Shown here: positions 7,943-16,236 of the stretch, piece by piece
Layout: each line of letters begins with the position of its first letter
Position numbering within the stretch: the first letter of the stretch is position 1
NCBI GenBank assembly: GCA_035630615.1
Contig: DASQKI010000079.1
Span: forward strand, 75,617 to 139,616
DNA from: DATFRX01 sp035630615
Lineage (GTDB): Bacteria > Actinomycetota > Actinomycetes > Propionibacteriales > Nocardioidaceae
DNA: 64,000 nt
Direction of reading: 5' to 3'
Notes under the pieces: model-generated
What the model saw: the letters and a program-made list of their open reading frames with translations, nothing else
Database searches by the model: none
What the model was told of the DNA's origin: nothing
Made by a program: the position numbers and the translations under genes

Positions 7943-9184
7943 CTACCGCTGATCGTGGGCGAGCCTGGACGCCCGAAGCTGGAGATACCGCTGCTCCGGG
8001 AGGCTCGCGGTCGCCTTGGCCGCTCGTAGGTACAGGTCACGCGCTCGCCGGGAGTCGCCGGCCTGTTCGAGGAGATGGGCGCGGACGGCGTCGAACCGGT
8101 GGGAACGAGCCGCCAGATCGTCGGCGTCGAGTGTGCCGAGCAGAGCGAGCCCCGCTCTCGGACCGTGGACGTTGGACAGCGCTACCGCCCGGCTGAGTGT
8201 GACCATCGGGCCCGGTGCGATCCGTTCCAACGTGTCATAGAGAGCCGAGATCTGCGGCCAGTCGGTCGCGCCGGCGGTCGCCGCCTCGTCGTGAACCGCG
8301 GCGACCGCGGCTTGCAGCTGATACTGACCCACGGGGAAGCGGCCGAGGGTTTCTGCCAGCAGAGCAAGACCTTCCTGGATCGCGACGGAGTCCCAGCGGG
8401 AGCGGTCCTGTTCCTCGAGGGGCACCAGTGAGCCGTCGGCGGTCGTCCTCGCCGCTCGGCGGGCGTCGGTCAGCAGCATGAGCGCGAGGAGGCCGGCCAC
8501 CTCACCATCGGCTGGTAGGAGTCGACGTACCAGTCGCGCCAGCCGAATGGCCTCCGACGTCAGATCGACCCGGTGCAGCTGCGCTCCCGACGATGCGGTG
8601 TATCCCTCGTTGAAGACCAGGTAGAGAACGCTGAGTACGACTTCCTGCCGGGCCGCAAGCTCCTGCGCGGGCGGCAGTTCGAATGTCGCGCCCGACTGCG
8701 CGATGGCCTGCTTAGCCCTCGTGATGCGCTTGGCCATGGTGGCCTCGGGAACCAAGAACGCTCCCGCGATCTCCTTTGTGGTGAGGCCGCCCACGGCGCG
8801 AAGCGTCAGCGCGACTTGAGCGGTTGACGACAGGGCCGGGTGACAGCACATGAAGAGGAGGGTCAGCGTGTCGTCCCCGTCCGCGGGTTCATCGTCCGCC
8901 GCCGGAAACACGCGTTCGGCGCCGGCGGCCCGCACCTCCCGTTGCCGACGGGCGCTCTCGCTTCGCCAGTGGTCGACGAGAGACCGGCGAGCGACAGTAC
9001 GGAGCCAGGCCCGAGGCTGGTTCGGCACGCCGTCGTTCGGCCATTGGGTCAGCGCGGCGAGCAGTGCCTCCTGCGTCGCGTCCTCACATGCATCGAGTTG
9101 GCCGTACTGCCGCGCGAGGGCCGCGAGGATCTGCGGTGCGAGGTCACGCAACAGATCCTCGACCGGTTCGTTCGCCTCGATCAT
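7943..9184 (-). CDS. ECF42-type RNA polymerase sigma factor with C-terminal extension
   Basis: A 413-residue extracytoplasmic-function sigma factor. Region 2 is near residues 10-80 (YGQLDACEDATQEALLAAL) and region 4 near 105-165 (LTTKEIAGAFLVPEATMAKRI). They are followed by the long helical, TPR/DUF6596-like extension diagnostic of ECF42, including LSVLYLVFNEGYTAS. These sigma factors have no anti-sigma factor; the extension is thought to control activity. The YCII/DGPF protein at 9215 is 30 bases upstream in the same operon, which is the hallmark ECF42 partnership. A candidate autoregulated promoter lies at 9635-9661. Confidence 0.92.
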   Translation of the reverse strand: MIEANEPVEDLLRDLAPQILAALARQYGQLDACEDATQEALLAALTQWPNDGVPNQPRAWLRTVARRSLVDHWRSESARRQREVRAAGAERVFPAADDEPADGDDTLTLLFMCCHPALSSTAQVALTLRAVGGLTTKEIAGAFLVPEATMAKRITRAKQAIAQSGATFELPPAQELAARQEVVLSVLYLVFNEGYTASSGAQLHRVDLTSEAIRLARLVRRLLPADGEVAGLLALMLLTDARRAARTTADGSLVPLEEQDRSRWDSVAIQEGLALLAETLGRFPVGQYQLQAAVAAVHDEAATAGATDWPQISALYDTLERIAPGPMVTLSRAVALSNVHGPRAGLALLGTLDADDLAARSHRFDAVRAHLLEQAGDSRRARDLYLRAAKATASLPEQRYLQLRASRLAHDQR

Positions 9185-9214
9185 CGAATGGCACTCACGA
9201 CCGACCTGGGGAGA

Positions 9215-9580
9215 TCACGTGGTGGCCGGCGGCGGCTCGTCCATGACGGGGCGGACCTCCATCGGGAACTCGATGTAGTCGACGCACTTGGCGGCCACCT
9301 CCAGGGCTCGCTCCTCGCTCGACTCGATGATCCAGTAGCCCGCGAGAGACTCCTTCACCTCGGCGAAAGGACCGTCGGTAGCGACGGCTTTGGAGTCCAC
9401 GAAGCGAACCGTCGTCGCGCCGCTCGGATCCATCAGCTTCCTGCTGTCCACCAGCTCACCGGACTCACGAAGCTCGGCGTCGAGTCCCACCATCAGCGCG
9501 TGCATGCCGCTGATCCACTCGGGCGACCGGTCTCGCATGCTCGCGCCCGCGCCCCCGAACATCATGATCATGTACTTCAT
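9215..9580 (-). CDS. YCII-related (DGPF domain) protein, ECF42 partner
   Basis: A 121-residue single-domain protein of the YCII/DGPF family. It has the N-terminal strand MKYMIMMFGG and the signature ATDGPFAEVKESLAGYWII. Such proteins are consistently encoded beside ECF42 sigma factors and are presumed targets or enzymes; their biochemical function is not established. The start ATG at 9578-9580 has an excellent GAAGGAGG ribosome site 5 bases upstream. It is the first gene of the operon with the sigma factor. Confidence 0.9.
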   Translation of the reverse strand: MKYMIMMFGGAGASMRDRSPEWISGMHALMVGLDAELRESGELVDSRKLMDPSGATTVRFVDSKAVATDGPFAEVKESLAGYWIIESSEERALEVAAKCVDYIEFPMEVRPVMDEPPPATT

Positions 9581-9634
9581 CGCGCCTCCTTCAGGGTGTC
9601 ACCGCGCCGTGGGTCGGCTCGGCCTTACCCCTTG

Positions 9635-9661
9635 GTCGGAGCCGGCAATCGATTCTGGACA
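9635..9661 (-). promoter_or_regulatory. Candidate ECF42-dependent promoter
   Basis: On the minus strand TGTCCA (9661-9656) is followed after 17 bases by CGAC (9638-9635), about 55 bases before the YCII start. This resembles the reported ECF42 promoter (TGTCGA-like -35 and CGA/TC -10) with one mismatch, so autoregulation is plausible. Confidence 0.4.
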
Positions 9662-9680
9662 CGCGCCCGCACCGTTGACC

Positions 9681-11045
9681 TCAGCCCGCCGTCGACGGGA
9701 TGCCGGCGAGCGACTGCTCCAGGTCCGCGTCGGTGAGCTCGTTGTCGACCATGTCGCCCGCGAGGTACGACGCGTACGCCGGCAGGTCGAGATGCGCGTG
9801 CCCGCACAGCGCGGTGAGGATCGCCTTCTCCTCGCCGGTCTCCTTGCACCGCAGCGCCTCGGCGATGCACGCAGCCAGCGCATGCGTCGGCTCCGGTGCC
9901 GGGATGATGCCCTCGGCGCGGGCGAACCGCACCCCGGCGGCGAAGCACTCCTGCTGGCCGACCGCGATCGCCTCGACCAGGCCCAGCTCGTAGACGTGCG
10001 ACATCAGCGGCGCCATGCCGTGGTAGCGCAGCCCACCCGCGTGGATCGGGTCCGGGATGAACTCGTGTCCGAGCGTGTGCATCTTGAGCAGCGGCGTGAG
10101 CCCGGCGGTGTCGCCGAAGTCGTACGCATAACGCCCGCGGGTCAGCGAAGGACAGGCCGCCGGCTCGACCGCGCGGATCACCGGGTCCATGCGGCCGGCG
10201 AGCTTCTCGCGCAAGAACGGGAAGGTCAGGCCGCCGAAGTTCGATCCGCCGCCGGTGCAGCCGACGACGACGTCCGGACGGTCGCCGGCGAGCTCGAACT
10301 GCTTGAGCGCTTCCTCACCGATGATCGTCTGGTGCATCAACACGTGGTTGAGCACACTGCCGAGGGCGTATCGCGTGTTCGGATCGCCGGCCGCCATCTC
10401 GACGGCCTCACTGATCGCGATGCCGAGGCTGCCGGTGGAGTCGGGATGCTCGGCGAGTACGGCCCGGCCCGACTGGGTGAGGTCGGACGGGCTCGGATGT
10501 ACGGTCGCGCCGAACGTCTCCATCATGATCTTGCGATAAGGCTTTTGGTCGTACGACGCCCGGACCTGCCAGACCTCGCACTCCAGGCCGTACGTCGCGC
10601 ACGCGAAGGCCAAGGCGCTGCCCCACTGCCCGGCGCCGGTCTCGGTGGAGAGCTTGGCGACGCCTTCGGCTGCGTTGTAGTAGGCCTGCGGCACGGCGGT
10701 GTTGGGCTTGTGCGACCCGACCGGGCTGACGCCCTCGTACTTGTAATAGATCCGGGCCGGTGTCCCGAGCGCCTTCTCCAGTCGGTGGGCCCGATAGAGC
10801 GGCGACGGTCGCCAGAGCCGATAGACCTCGAGGACCTCGTCGGGGATGTCGACGTAGCGGTCGCCCGTGACCTCTTGGGCGATCAGCGCCTGGGGAAACA
10901 GCGGCGCCAGGTCGTCCGGGCCGACCGGCTCACCGGTGCCGGGATGCAACGGCGGTGGCGGCGGCTCGGGTAGGTCCGCGATGAGGTTGTACCACCGCGT
11001 CGGCATCTCGTCCTCGTCGAGGATGTACTTCGTCCGCTCGGCCAT
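9681..11045 (-). CDS. TrpB2-type PLP-dependent tryptophan synthase beta-like protein
   Basis: A 454-residue stand-alone TrpB2-like enzyme (fold-type II PLP). The PLP lysine is in SPVGSHKPNTAVPQ near residue 117 and the phosphate loop is GCTGGGSNFGG. TrpB2 has a longer N-terminus than TrpB1 and does not pair tightly with TrpA; it condenses indole with serine or acts on related beta-substituted amino acids. The start ATG at 11043-11045 has GGGAGG 4-5 bases upstream. No trp biosynthetic genes are nearby, so a salvage role is possible (inference). Confidence 0.9.
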   Translation of the reverse strand: MAERTKYILDEDEMPTRWYNLIADLPEPPPPPLHPGTGEPVGPDDLAPLFPQALIAQEVTGDRYVDIPDEVLEVYRLWRPSPLYRAHRLEKALGTPARIYYKYEGVSPVGSHKPNTAVPQAYYNAAEGVAKLSTETGAGQWGSALAFACATYGLECEVWQVRASYDQKPYRKIMMETFGATVHPSPSDLTQSGRAVLAEHPDSTGSLGIAISEAVEMAAGDPNTRYALGSVLNHVLMHQTIIGEEALKQFELAGDRPDVVVGCTGGGSNFGGLTFPFLREKLAGRMDPVIRAVEPAACPSLTRGRYAYDFGDTAGLTPLLKMHTLGHEFIPDPIHAGGLRYHGMAPLMSHVYELGLVEAIAVGQQECFAAGVRFARAEGIIPAPEPTHALAACIAEALRCKETGEEKAILTALCGHAHLDLPAYASYLAGDMVDNELTDADLEQSLAGIPSTAG

Positions 11046-11108
11046 GGCGCCTCCCAGGCAGGGGATCCAGCGCACTCACCGTAGTCCGCCCGGCGACGGT
11101 CTGCGCGT

Positions 11109-11780
11109 TTAGGCGTCAGGGTCAGGTCGCGGCGCCACCAGCCCCGACTCGTAGGCAAACACGACCAACTGTGCGCGGTCACGCGCTCCCAGCTTCGTCA
11201 TCGACCGGCTGACGTGGGTCTTGGCGGTGATCGGGCTGATCACCAGTCGCTCGGCGATCTCGTCGTTGCTGAGCCCACGGGCCACCAACGCGACGACCTC
11301 GCGTTCGCGGTTGGTCAGGACCTCGAGGCCGGTCGCGAGGCTGGAGTCCGGCGGTCGCGAGACGAACTCGCCGATCAGCCGCCGGGTGATCGCTGGGGCG
11401 AGGAGTGCGTCGCCCTTGGCGGCCACTCGCACGGCCTGGACTAGGTCGGCCGGCTCGATGTCCTTGACCAGGAACCCGCTGGCTCCGGCCCGCAGAGCGT
11501 TGAAGACGTACTCGTCGAGGCCGTAGTTGGTCAGAATCACGACGTGGACGTCGGCGAGCCGCTCGTCTCGGGCGATCCGTCGGGTGGCCTCGATGCCGTC
11601 CACGCCGGGCATCTGGACGTCGATCAGGGCGACGTCGGGTGAGTGCTCGATGCCGAGCGAGACGGCCTCCGCTCCGTCGGCGGCCTCGGCGACCACCTCG
11701 ATGTCGTCCTCGGCGTCGAGCAGGGCCCGGAAGCCGCCACGGATCAGCGGCTGATCGTCGGCGAGCAGGACTCGGATCAC
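11109..11780 (-). CDS. NarL/LuxR-family response regulator
   Basis: A 223-residue two-component response regulator. The receiver domain (1-120) has the acidic pair in LLADDQ, the phosphoacceptor Asp in VALIDVQMPG and the Lys in FLVKDIEPADL. The LuxR-type helix-turn-helix (about 150-210) includes LTNREREVVALVARGLSNDEIAERLVIS. The GTG start at 11778-11780 overlaps the stop of the sensor kinase gene, so the pair is co-translated. Target genes are not evident. Confidence 0.93.
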   Translation of the reverse strand: MIRVLLADDQPLIRGGFRALLDAEDDIEVVAEAADGAEAVSLGIEHSPDVALIDVQMPGVDGIEATRRIARDERLADVHVVILTNYGLDEYVFNALRAGASGFLVKDIEPADLVQAVRVAAKGDALLAPAITRRLIGEFVSRPPDSSLATGLEVLTNREREVVALVARGLSNDEIAERLVISPITAKTHVSRSMTKLGARDRAQLVVFAYESGLVAPRPDPDA

Positions 11781-12937
11781 TCGGCCGCTACCTTCGCCGG
11801 TACGGGCAAGTCGGCGCGTACGGTGAAGCCGCCACTCGTACGCGGTTCGGCCCGCAGTGTGCCGCCGAGTGCCGTGACCCGCTCGCGCATGCCGATGAGG
11901 CCGACGCCAGGGACGTGCGTCTCGTCGAGGTGTGCTCGACCATCGTCGTCCACCTGGATGACAAGACTGTGGGCGTCGTATTCGACGGTGACTTCGGCCG
12001 ACGCGGGGCCGGCATGTCGGGCGACATTGGTCAGGGCTTCCTGCACGATCCGATAGGCGGCCTGGTCCACGTCGACTGGAAGTGGTCGCGGCTGTCCGGT
12101 CACCGAGAGCTCGACCGGAAGCCCGGCGAGGCGCGTCCGGTCGAGCAGATCCGGCAACCGGTCCACTCCGTTTCCGCTGGCATCAGCGGTCGGATCGCGC
12201 AGGACGTCGAGGGTGGCGCGCAGCTCCCGTACGGCCTCCGCACTCGTCTCTTGGATGGCGACCAGCGCGTCCGGCACCGGCTCGCCGCGCTTGCGAGCCA
12301 GGTGCACGGCTACCCCGGCCTGGACCTTGATGATCGAGATGCTGTGCGTGAGGGAGTCGTGAAGCTCGCGGGCGATCCGCAGTCGCTCTTCGCCGGCGCG
12401 CCGTAGGGCCACCTCATCGCGGGTCCGCTCGGCCTCCTCCGCACGTCGCTCGACCTGCTCGATGTAGGCCTGTCGGTTTCGGACGACCTCGGCGAGTACG
12501 CCGGAGGCGACCAACCAGCCGGCGAGCAGCGCGCTGGCCTGGATCACCTCGCGGGTGGACTCGTCGGCGAGGCGGGAGTGGTTCGCTGCGAAGGTCATGG
12601 CGACCAGGCCGAGGCCCGCCACCCCGATAGCCAGGCGACGACGACCCGCGCGGACGGCCGTGTAGATCCCGACGAAGATCGCAAGCGGTGCGACATCGGG
12701 GTAGCCCCGCAGGTTGTAGGCGTAGACGCAGAGAATGGAGGCGATCAGCACGGCGATCGGCAGTGGTCGGCGGGCGACGAGCACCAGCGCGCCCGCCGCG
12801 AGCAACACGAAGGCCAAGGGGTCGAGGTCGCGGCTTCCGGCCGGGGCGATCAACGCGCCGAACGCTGCGAACGCCGCCAGGCCCACGGCCAACGCCACGT
12901 CCGGCAAGCTCGGCCGCCACGTGCGAGCAGTCTCCAT
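11777..12937 (-). CDS. Sensor histidine kinase (HisKA_3 / NarX-type)
   Basis: A 386-residue membrane kinase. About five hydrophobic helices occupy residues 15-170, followed by a coiled-coil linker (EQVERRAEEAERTRDEV). The HisKA_3 dimerisation box carries the phosphorylated His (RIARELHDSLTHSISII), and the GHKL ATPase domain has QEALTNVARHA and GVGLIGMRERV. Start METARTWR at 12935-12937 was chosen because the upstream in-frame stretch has Arg-rich, non-coding-like codons. It pairs with the downstream response regulator; the signal is probably membrane- or envelope-related (inference). Confidence 0.92.
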   Translation of the reverse strand: METARTWRPSLPDVALAVGLAAFAAFGALIAPAGSRDLDPLAFVLLAAGALVLVARRPLPIAVLIASILCVYAYNLRGYPDVAPLAIFVGIYTAVRAGRRRLAIGVAGLGLVAMTFAANHSRLADESTREVIQASALLAGWLVASGVLAEVVRNRQAYIEQVERRAEEAERTRDEVALRRAGEERLRIARELHDSLTHSISIIKVQAGVAVHLARKRGEPVPDALVAIQETSAEAVRELRATLDVLRDPTADASGNGVDRLPDLLDRTRLAGLPVELSVTGQPRPLPVDVDQAAYRIVQEALTNVARHAGPASAEVTVEYDAHSLVIQVDDDGRAHLDETHVPGVGLIGMRERVTALGGTLRAEPRTSGGFTVRADLPVPAKVAAE

Positions 12938-12994
12938 GCCCGCACAGTAGACCGGCGACCGGCTCCGGTGCGTGGTCCGGTCGGAGCACTTTGC

Positions 12995-13016
12995 GCGTAC
13001 TCCCGAGGAAGTACGC
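12995..13016. promoter_or_regulatory. GCGTACT-N8-AGTACGC inverted repeat upstream of the micro-ORF/tautomerase-like pair
   Basis: Arms 12995-13001 and 13010-13016 are a perfect 7-bp inverted repeat with an 8-base centre, about 115 bases before the micro-ORF at 13132 and 58 bases upstream of the divergent kinase start. It could be an operator; nothing else identifies the regulator. Confidence 0.3.
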
Positions 13017-13131
13017 CGGCGGGTCCTGCGCCGGTGGGAGCAGCCGAAAGTGTCTTCCCGCGGCCGACGATTCCGCCGCCCCGGCCGACCAGCATGGATC
13101 GGGTCAGCCACGAGCCGAAGGGACCGACCAG

Positions 13132-13245
13132 ATGAGACCGAAAACGCTAGTCGACCGCATCGCGGGCGAGGTGTTGTTGCCGACCGACGACGCCTCTGAG
13201 CAACCGCGCAACGTCCCGCCCGGTCGATCGGACGGCCTCCGATGA
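13132..13245 (+). CDS. 37-residue micro-ORF coupled to the downstream gene
   Basis: ATG at 13132 has a GAAGGGA element 8 bases upstream. It encodes a 37-residue peptide with no recognisable domain (begins MRPKTLVDRIAGEVLLPTDD). Its TGA (13243-13245) overlaps the ATG at 13242 of the next gene (ATGA), the pattern of translational coupling. It could be a real small protein or a coupling leader. No similar protein is known to me. Confidence 0.4.
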   Translation: MRPKTLVDRIAGEVLLPTDDASEQPRNVPPGRSDGLR

Positions 13246-13739
13246 TGTACTTCGAGGTCTACGTGCCGGCCGGCGCACTCAGCGGCGAGCAGCGTCGTAA
13301 CCTCGCCGAGCGGCTCATCACTGAGTTCATGACCGAGGACGAGGAGCGCGGGGTGCCGCGGGAACTGATCGAGGCGAGTCGGATGACCGAGCAGGTCGCC
13401 ATCGTCGAGGCCGAGACGTGGGTCGTGGGCGGCCGAGCGGTCGATCCCGACGAGCCGCCGCGCTACGTCGTTCGGGTCAGCGTCCCGAGCGGCTGGCTCG
13501 GCGAGATGAGCCACGAGGTGATCTCCCGCGTCACCCGGGTGCTCGCGAGCATCGACGAGGATCCGGAGCGGCTCTATGACGAGCCAGTCGCCTGGGTGCA
13601 CGTCCACGGTGTTCCGGAGGGCAGCTGCGGTGTCATGGGGCGAGTCATGCGGTCGACGCGGGGGATCGCCTCGGCGACGTCGACTGGTGCGATCGCCGAC
13701 CGGCGAGGCAGGCCCGGCGGCTTCGACATTGTGTCCTGA
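13242..13739 (+). CDS. Tautomerase-like hypothetical protein
   Basis: A 165-residue protein. The N-terminal half (MMYFEVYVPAGALSGEQRRN, then LAERLITEFM) resembles 4-oxalocrotonate tautomerase family subunits, which form beta-alpha-beta folds. However, residue 2 is Met or Tyr rather than the catalytic Pro1, so tautomerase activity is doubtful. A second similar segment (PRYVVRVSVPSGWLGEMSHEV) suggests a two-repeat MIF/tautomerase-like fold. It overlaps the micro-ORF stop by ATGA. Function unknown. Confidence 0.6.
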   Translation: MMYFEVYVPAGALSGEQRRNLAERLITEFMTEDEERGVPRELIEASRMTEQVAIVEAETWVVGGRAVDPDEPPRYVVRVSVPSGWLGEMSHEVISRVTRVLASIDEDPERLYDEPVAWVHVHGVPEGSCGVMGRVMRSTRGIASATSTGAIADRRGRPGGFDIVS

Positions 13740-13760
13740 CCACCCGCTAACCTCAGCAGG

Positions 13761-14447
13761 GTGGAGCCTGAGGCTCGTGCCGTGGGCGATTTTCCGCCCG
13801 ACGAGGTCCTCGTCGTCCGGTTGCGAGATCGCGATGACGCGGCGTTCGTGCTGCTGGTCGACACCTGGTCGGCCGGCATGTGCCGGCTGGCTCGATCGTT
13901 CGTTCGGACCGACGACTCGGCTGCCGAGGTGGTGCAGGACACCTGGCTCGCGGTCATCCGGGGTATCGACGGCTTCGAGGGTCGTTCGTCACTCAAGACC
14001 TGGATCTACCGGATCCTGGTGAACACCGCGAAACGCCGCGGCGTCCGCGAGGGCCGGACCATCCCGATGAGCAGTTTGATGCCGACCGACGAGGACTACG
14101 GGCCTACAGTCGATCCCAGCCGTTTCCTCGACGCAGGTCACCCCTGGGCCGGGCACTGGCGGGAGTTTCCTGCGGCCTGGCCGTCAGCAGAGCGCGTAGC
14201 ACTGTCCGGTGAGATCCACGCTCAAGTGGCCGACGCCGTCGCGGAGCTGCCCGATCGGCAACGGATCGTCATCACGTTGCGTGACATCGAGGGCTACAGT
14301 TCCGAGGAGGTACGCGAGATTCTGGACATCTCGGCCGCCAACCAGCGGGTGTTACTGCATCGGGCCCGTGCCTACGTACGCGGCAGACTGGAGTCGTACT
14401 TCGCGACGGTCGACGCCGAACGGATCGGTGGAGAGGCGGTGCCATGA
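13761..14447 (+). CDS. ECF RNA polymerase sigma factor
   Basis: A 228-residue sigma-70 family ECF factor. Region 2 covers residues about 25-95 (DDSAAEVVQDTWLAVIRGIDGFEGRSSLKTW in parts), a roughly 50-residue linker follows, and region 4 covers 155-210 (AELPDRQRIVITLRDIEGYSSEEVREILDIS in parts). The GTG start at 13761 gives a normal length. The stop overlaps the ATG of the anti-sigma gene at 14444, so the pair is coupled; an MFS gene and a second zinc-finger gene follow in the same direction. Confidence 0.92.
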   Translation: MEPEARAVGDFPPDEVLVVRLRDRDDAAFVLLVDTWSAGMCRLARSFVRTDDSAAEVVQDTWLAVIRGIDGFEGRSSLKTWIYRILVNTAKRRGVREGRTIPMSSLMPTDEDYGPTVDPSRFLDAGHPWAGHWREFPAAWPSAERVALSGEIHAQVADAVAELPDRQRIVITLRDIEGYSSEEVREILDISAANQRVLLHRARAYVRGRLESYFATVDAERIGGEAVP

Positions 14448-14683
14448 GCGATTTCGATTGCATCGAGTTCGTCGAGCTCGTCACGGCGTTCCTCGACGGT
14501 GCGCTTGACGCCGAGACCGAGCGGCGGCTCGTCGATCACCTTGCCGCTTGCGACGGCTGCGATCGCTACCTCGACCAGATTCGGCAGACCACGCAAACGC
14601 TCGGCGGCTCCCGTCCTCCGGAGACGTTGTCCGACGAGGCGAGGGATTCTCTGCTTGACGCGTTTCGCAATTGGAAGCGCTGA
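14444..14683 (+). CDS. Zinc-finger anti-sigma factor (zf-HC2)
   Basis: A 79-residue soluble anti-sigma factor with the ZAS-type motif HLAACDGC (His-x3-Cys-x2-Cys) at residues about 32-39. It starts with ATGA overlap to the ECF sigma gene. It has no transmembrane segment, so it may be a cytoplasmic redox- or zinc-sensing inhibitor of the adjacent sigma factor (inference from the family). Confidence 0.88.
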   Translation: MSDFDCIEFVELVTAFLDGALDAETERRLVDHLAACDGCDRYLDQIRQTTQTLGGSRPPETLSDEARDSLLDAFRNWKR

Positions 14684-14723
14684 ACCGTGTAACGCCTGGC
14701 GGTGCTCGTGACACTGCACCGCC

Positions 14724-16001
14724 ATGAACTCTCGAACGCCGCCGAGCGCCGCGCTGCACAAGCGCCTCCTGCCGCTGTACTTCGCGACCTTCCTACAGGG
14801 CATCTGGCTGTGGGTGCCGGTCGAGAAGCTGTTCATGAACGAGATCGGCTTCGACGCGGCCGCGGTGGGCCTGATGGCTGCCGTCTATGCCGCCGTGCCA
14901 CCGCTCGCCGAGTTTCCGTCGGGGATCCTGGCCGACCGCTGGAGCCGCCGTGGCGTCCTGGTAGTGGCGAGTTTCGCCGCGATGGCGAGTGTCCTCGTCG
15001 GCGGCCTCAGCACGAACGTGCCGACGTACTTCATCAGTGCTCTCTTCCTCGGTATCTACTTCGCGATGCGCTCGGGAACCCTGGAGGCGGTCGTCTACGA
15101 CACCGTCCTCGAGATGACCGGCGGCAGCGAGCAGTTCGAGACCAAGGTCGGCCGGGTGCGGGTCATCGAGAGCGCCGCACTGGTGTCGAGCGCTCTCGTG
15201 GGTGGCCTGCTGGCAAGTGCAACGACGATCCGGCTCACCTACTTCCTCACGATCCCGTTCACGGCGCTGTCGGTCGTGGCGCTGTTGCGGTTCAAGGAGC
15301 CCCGCCTGCACGAGTCCGACGACAAGACCACACTGCGCGACCACCTCCAGGTCACCGTCAAGACACTCACCCGTCGAGGTCAGGTGCGCGCGGTCATCGC
15401 ACTCGCCGTGTTGACGTCGCTGCTCATGACGACGATCTTCGAGTTCGGTCCGCTTTGGCTGGTTGCCCTGGGCGCGGCCGCAGCGGTCTACGGGCCACAC
15501 TGGGCGGGGCTGATGTCGACCTTCGGCCTCGGCGGGATGCTCGCCGGCCGACTGCACTTCGACCGGGTGACGACCGTCCTCCCGGTTTCCGGCGCCGTTC
15601 TGCTCAGCAGCCTGGCGCTGACCACCAGCCGGAGCATCATCGTCGTGACGCTCGCGCAGATTGTGCTCGTGCTGTTGATGGTGGCGGTCAGCATCCACAT
15701 CACACGGCTGCTGCACGACGCCGTGCCGTCGACAATTCGAGCCGGTGTCGCCTCGGGCGTGAGCGCTGTGTCCTGGATGGTGTTCCTGCCGTTCGCAGTG
15801 GGCTTCGGCTTCATCGGTCAGCGGTACGGCGTCCACGCCGCAGGCTGGATGCTCGTCGTGGTGGCGTTGGTGGCGAGTGGGCTCATGCTCCGGGTGACGC
15901 GCCGTGGACGCAGCCTGGTCGCCGTGGACCCGCCCGGACTGCCTGAGCCGGCAGCTACACCTAGCTCGGCTGGGGCCGCCGTCGCGGAGGCCGCGGCATG
16001 A
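14724..16001 (+). CDS. Major facilitator superfamily transporter
   Basis: A 425-residue MFS protein with about 12 hydrophobic helices. The loop 2-3 signature is GILADRWSRRGVLVVAS (residues about 68-84), and there is a central cytoplasmic loop near 205-225. It lies 40 bases after the anti-sigma gene, and its stop overlaps the ATG of the small zinc-finger gene at 15998. Membership of the sigma/anti-sigma operon suggests an exporter induced by the sensed stress. The substrate is unknown. Confidence 0.88.
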   Translation: MNSRTPPSAALHKRLLPLYFATFLQGIWLWVPVEKLFMNEIGFDAAAVGLMAAVYAAVPPLAEFPSGILADRWSRRGVLVVASFAAMASVLVGGLSTNVPTYFISALFLGIYFAMRSGTLEAVVYDTVLEMTGGSEQFETKVGRVRVIESAALVSSALVGGLLASATTIRLTYFLTIPFTALSVVALLRFKEPRLHESDDKTTLRDHLQVTVKTLTRRGQVRAVIALAVLTSLLMTTIFEFGPLWLVALGAAAAVYGPHWAGLMSTFGLGGMLAGRLHFDRVTTVLPVSGAVLLSSLALTTSRSIIVVTLAQIVLVLLMVAVSIHITRLLHDAVPSTIRAGVASGVSAVSWMVFLPFAVGFGFIGQRYGVHAAGWMLVVVALVASGLMLRVTRRGRSLVAVDPPGLPEPAATPSSAGAAVAEAAA

Positions 16002-16183
16002 CGGGGCTTACCTGCCGGGAGTTCGTCGAACAAGTCCCCGACTTCATGGATCTGGAGCTGGCACCGCAGGCCGAGGCGCTCTTCGTCGACCATCTCGCCG
16101 GCTGCCCCGGCTGTCGCCGCTACTTCGACCAGATGATGCAGGTCATGGGGATGCTGCGCGGCGGCGCCGTCGGCCATGCATGA
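15998..16183 (+). CDS. Second small zf-HC2 zinc-finger protein
   Basis: A 61-residue protein with the same layout as the anti-sigma factor at 14444: a CREFVEQVPDFMDLELAPQA helix followed by HLAGCPGCRRYFDQ (His-x3-Cys-x2-Cys at about 32-39). It starts with an ATGA overlap to the MFS gene. No second sigma factor is adjacent, so it may also bind the sigma factor at 13761 or one elsewhere. The double anti-sigma arrangement is unusual. Confidence 0.82.
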   Translation: MTGLTCREFVEQVPDFMDLELAPQAEALFVDHLAGCPGCRRYFDQMMQVMGMLRGGAVGHA

Positions 16184-16201
16184 CAACGTAGCCGCGTGGG
16201 C

Positions 16202-16224
16202 CACTGCCGCGATCGCGACCAGTG
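16202..16224. terminator. Hairpin between convergent genes
   Basis: CACTG and CAGTG arms enclose the 10-bp palindrome CGCGATCGCG (16208-16217), 19 bases after the stop of the zinc-finger gene and 12 bases before the stop of the convergent gene at 16237. It is a plausible bidirectional terminator. Confidence 0.4.
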
Positions 16225-16236
16225 CCTATGATCCGT

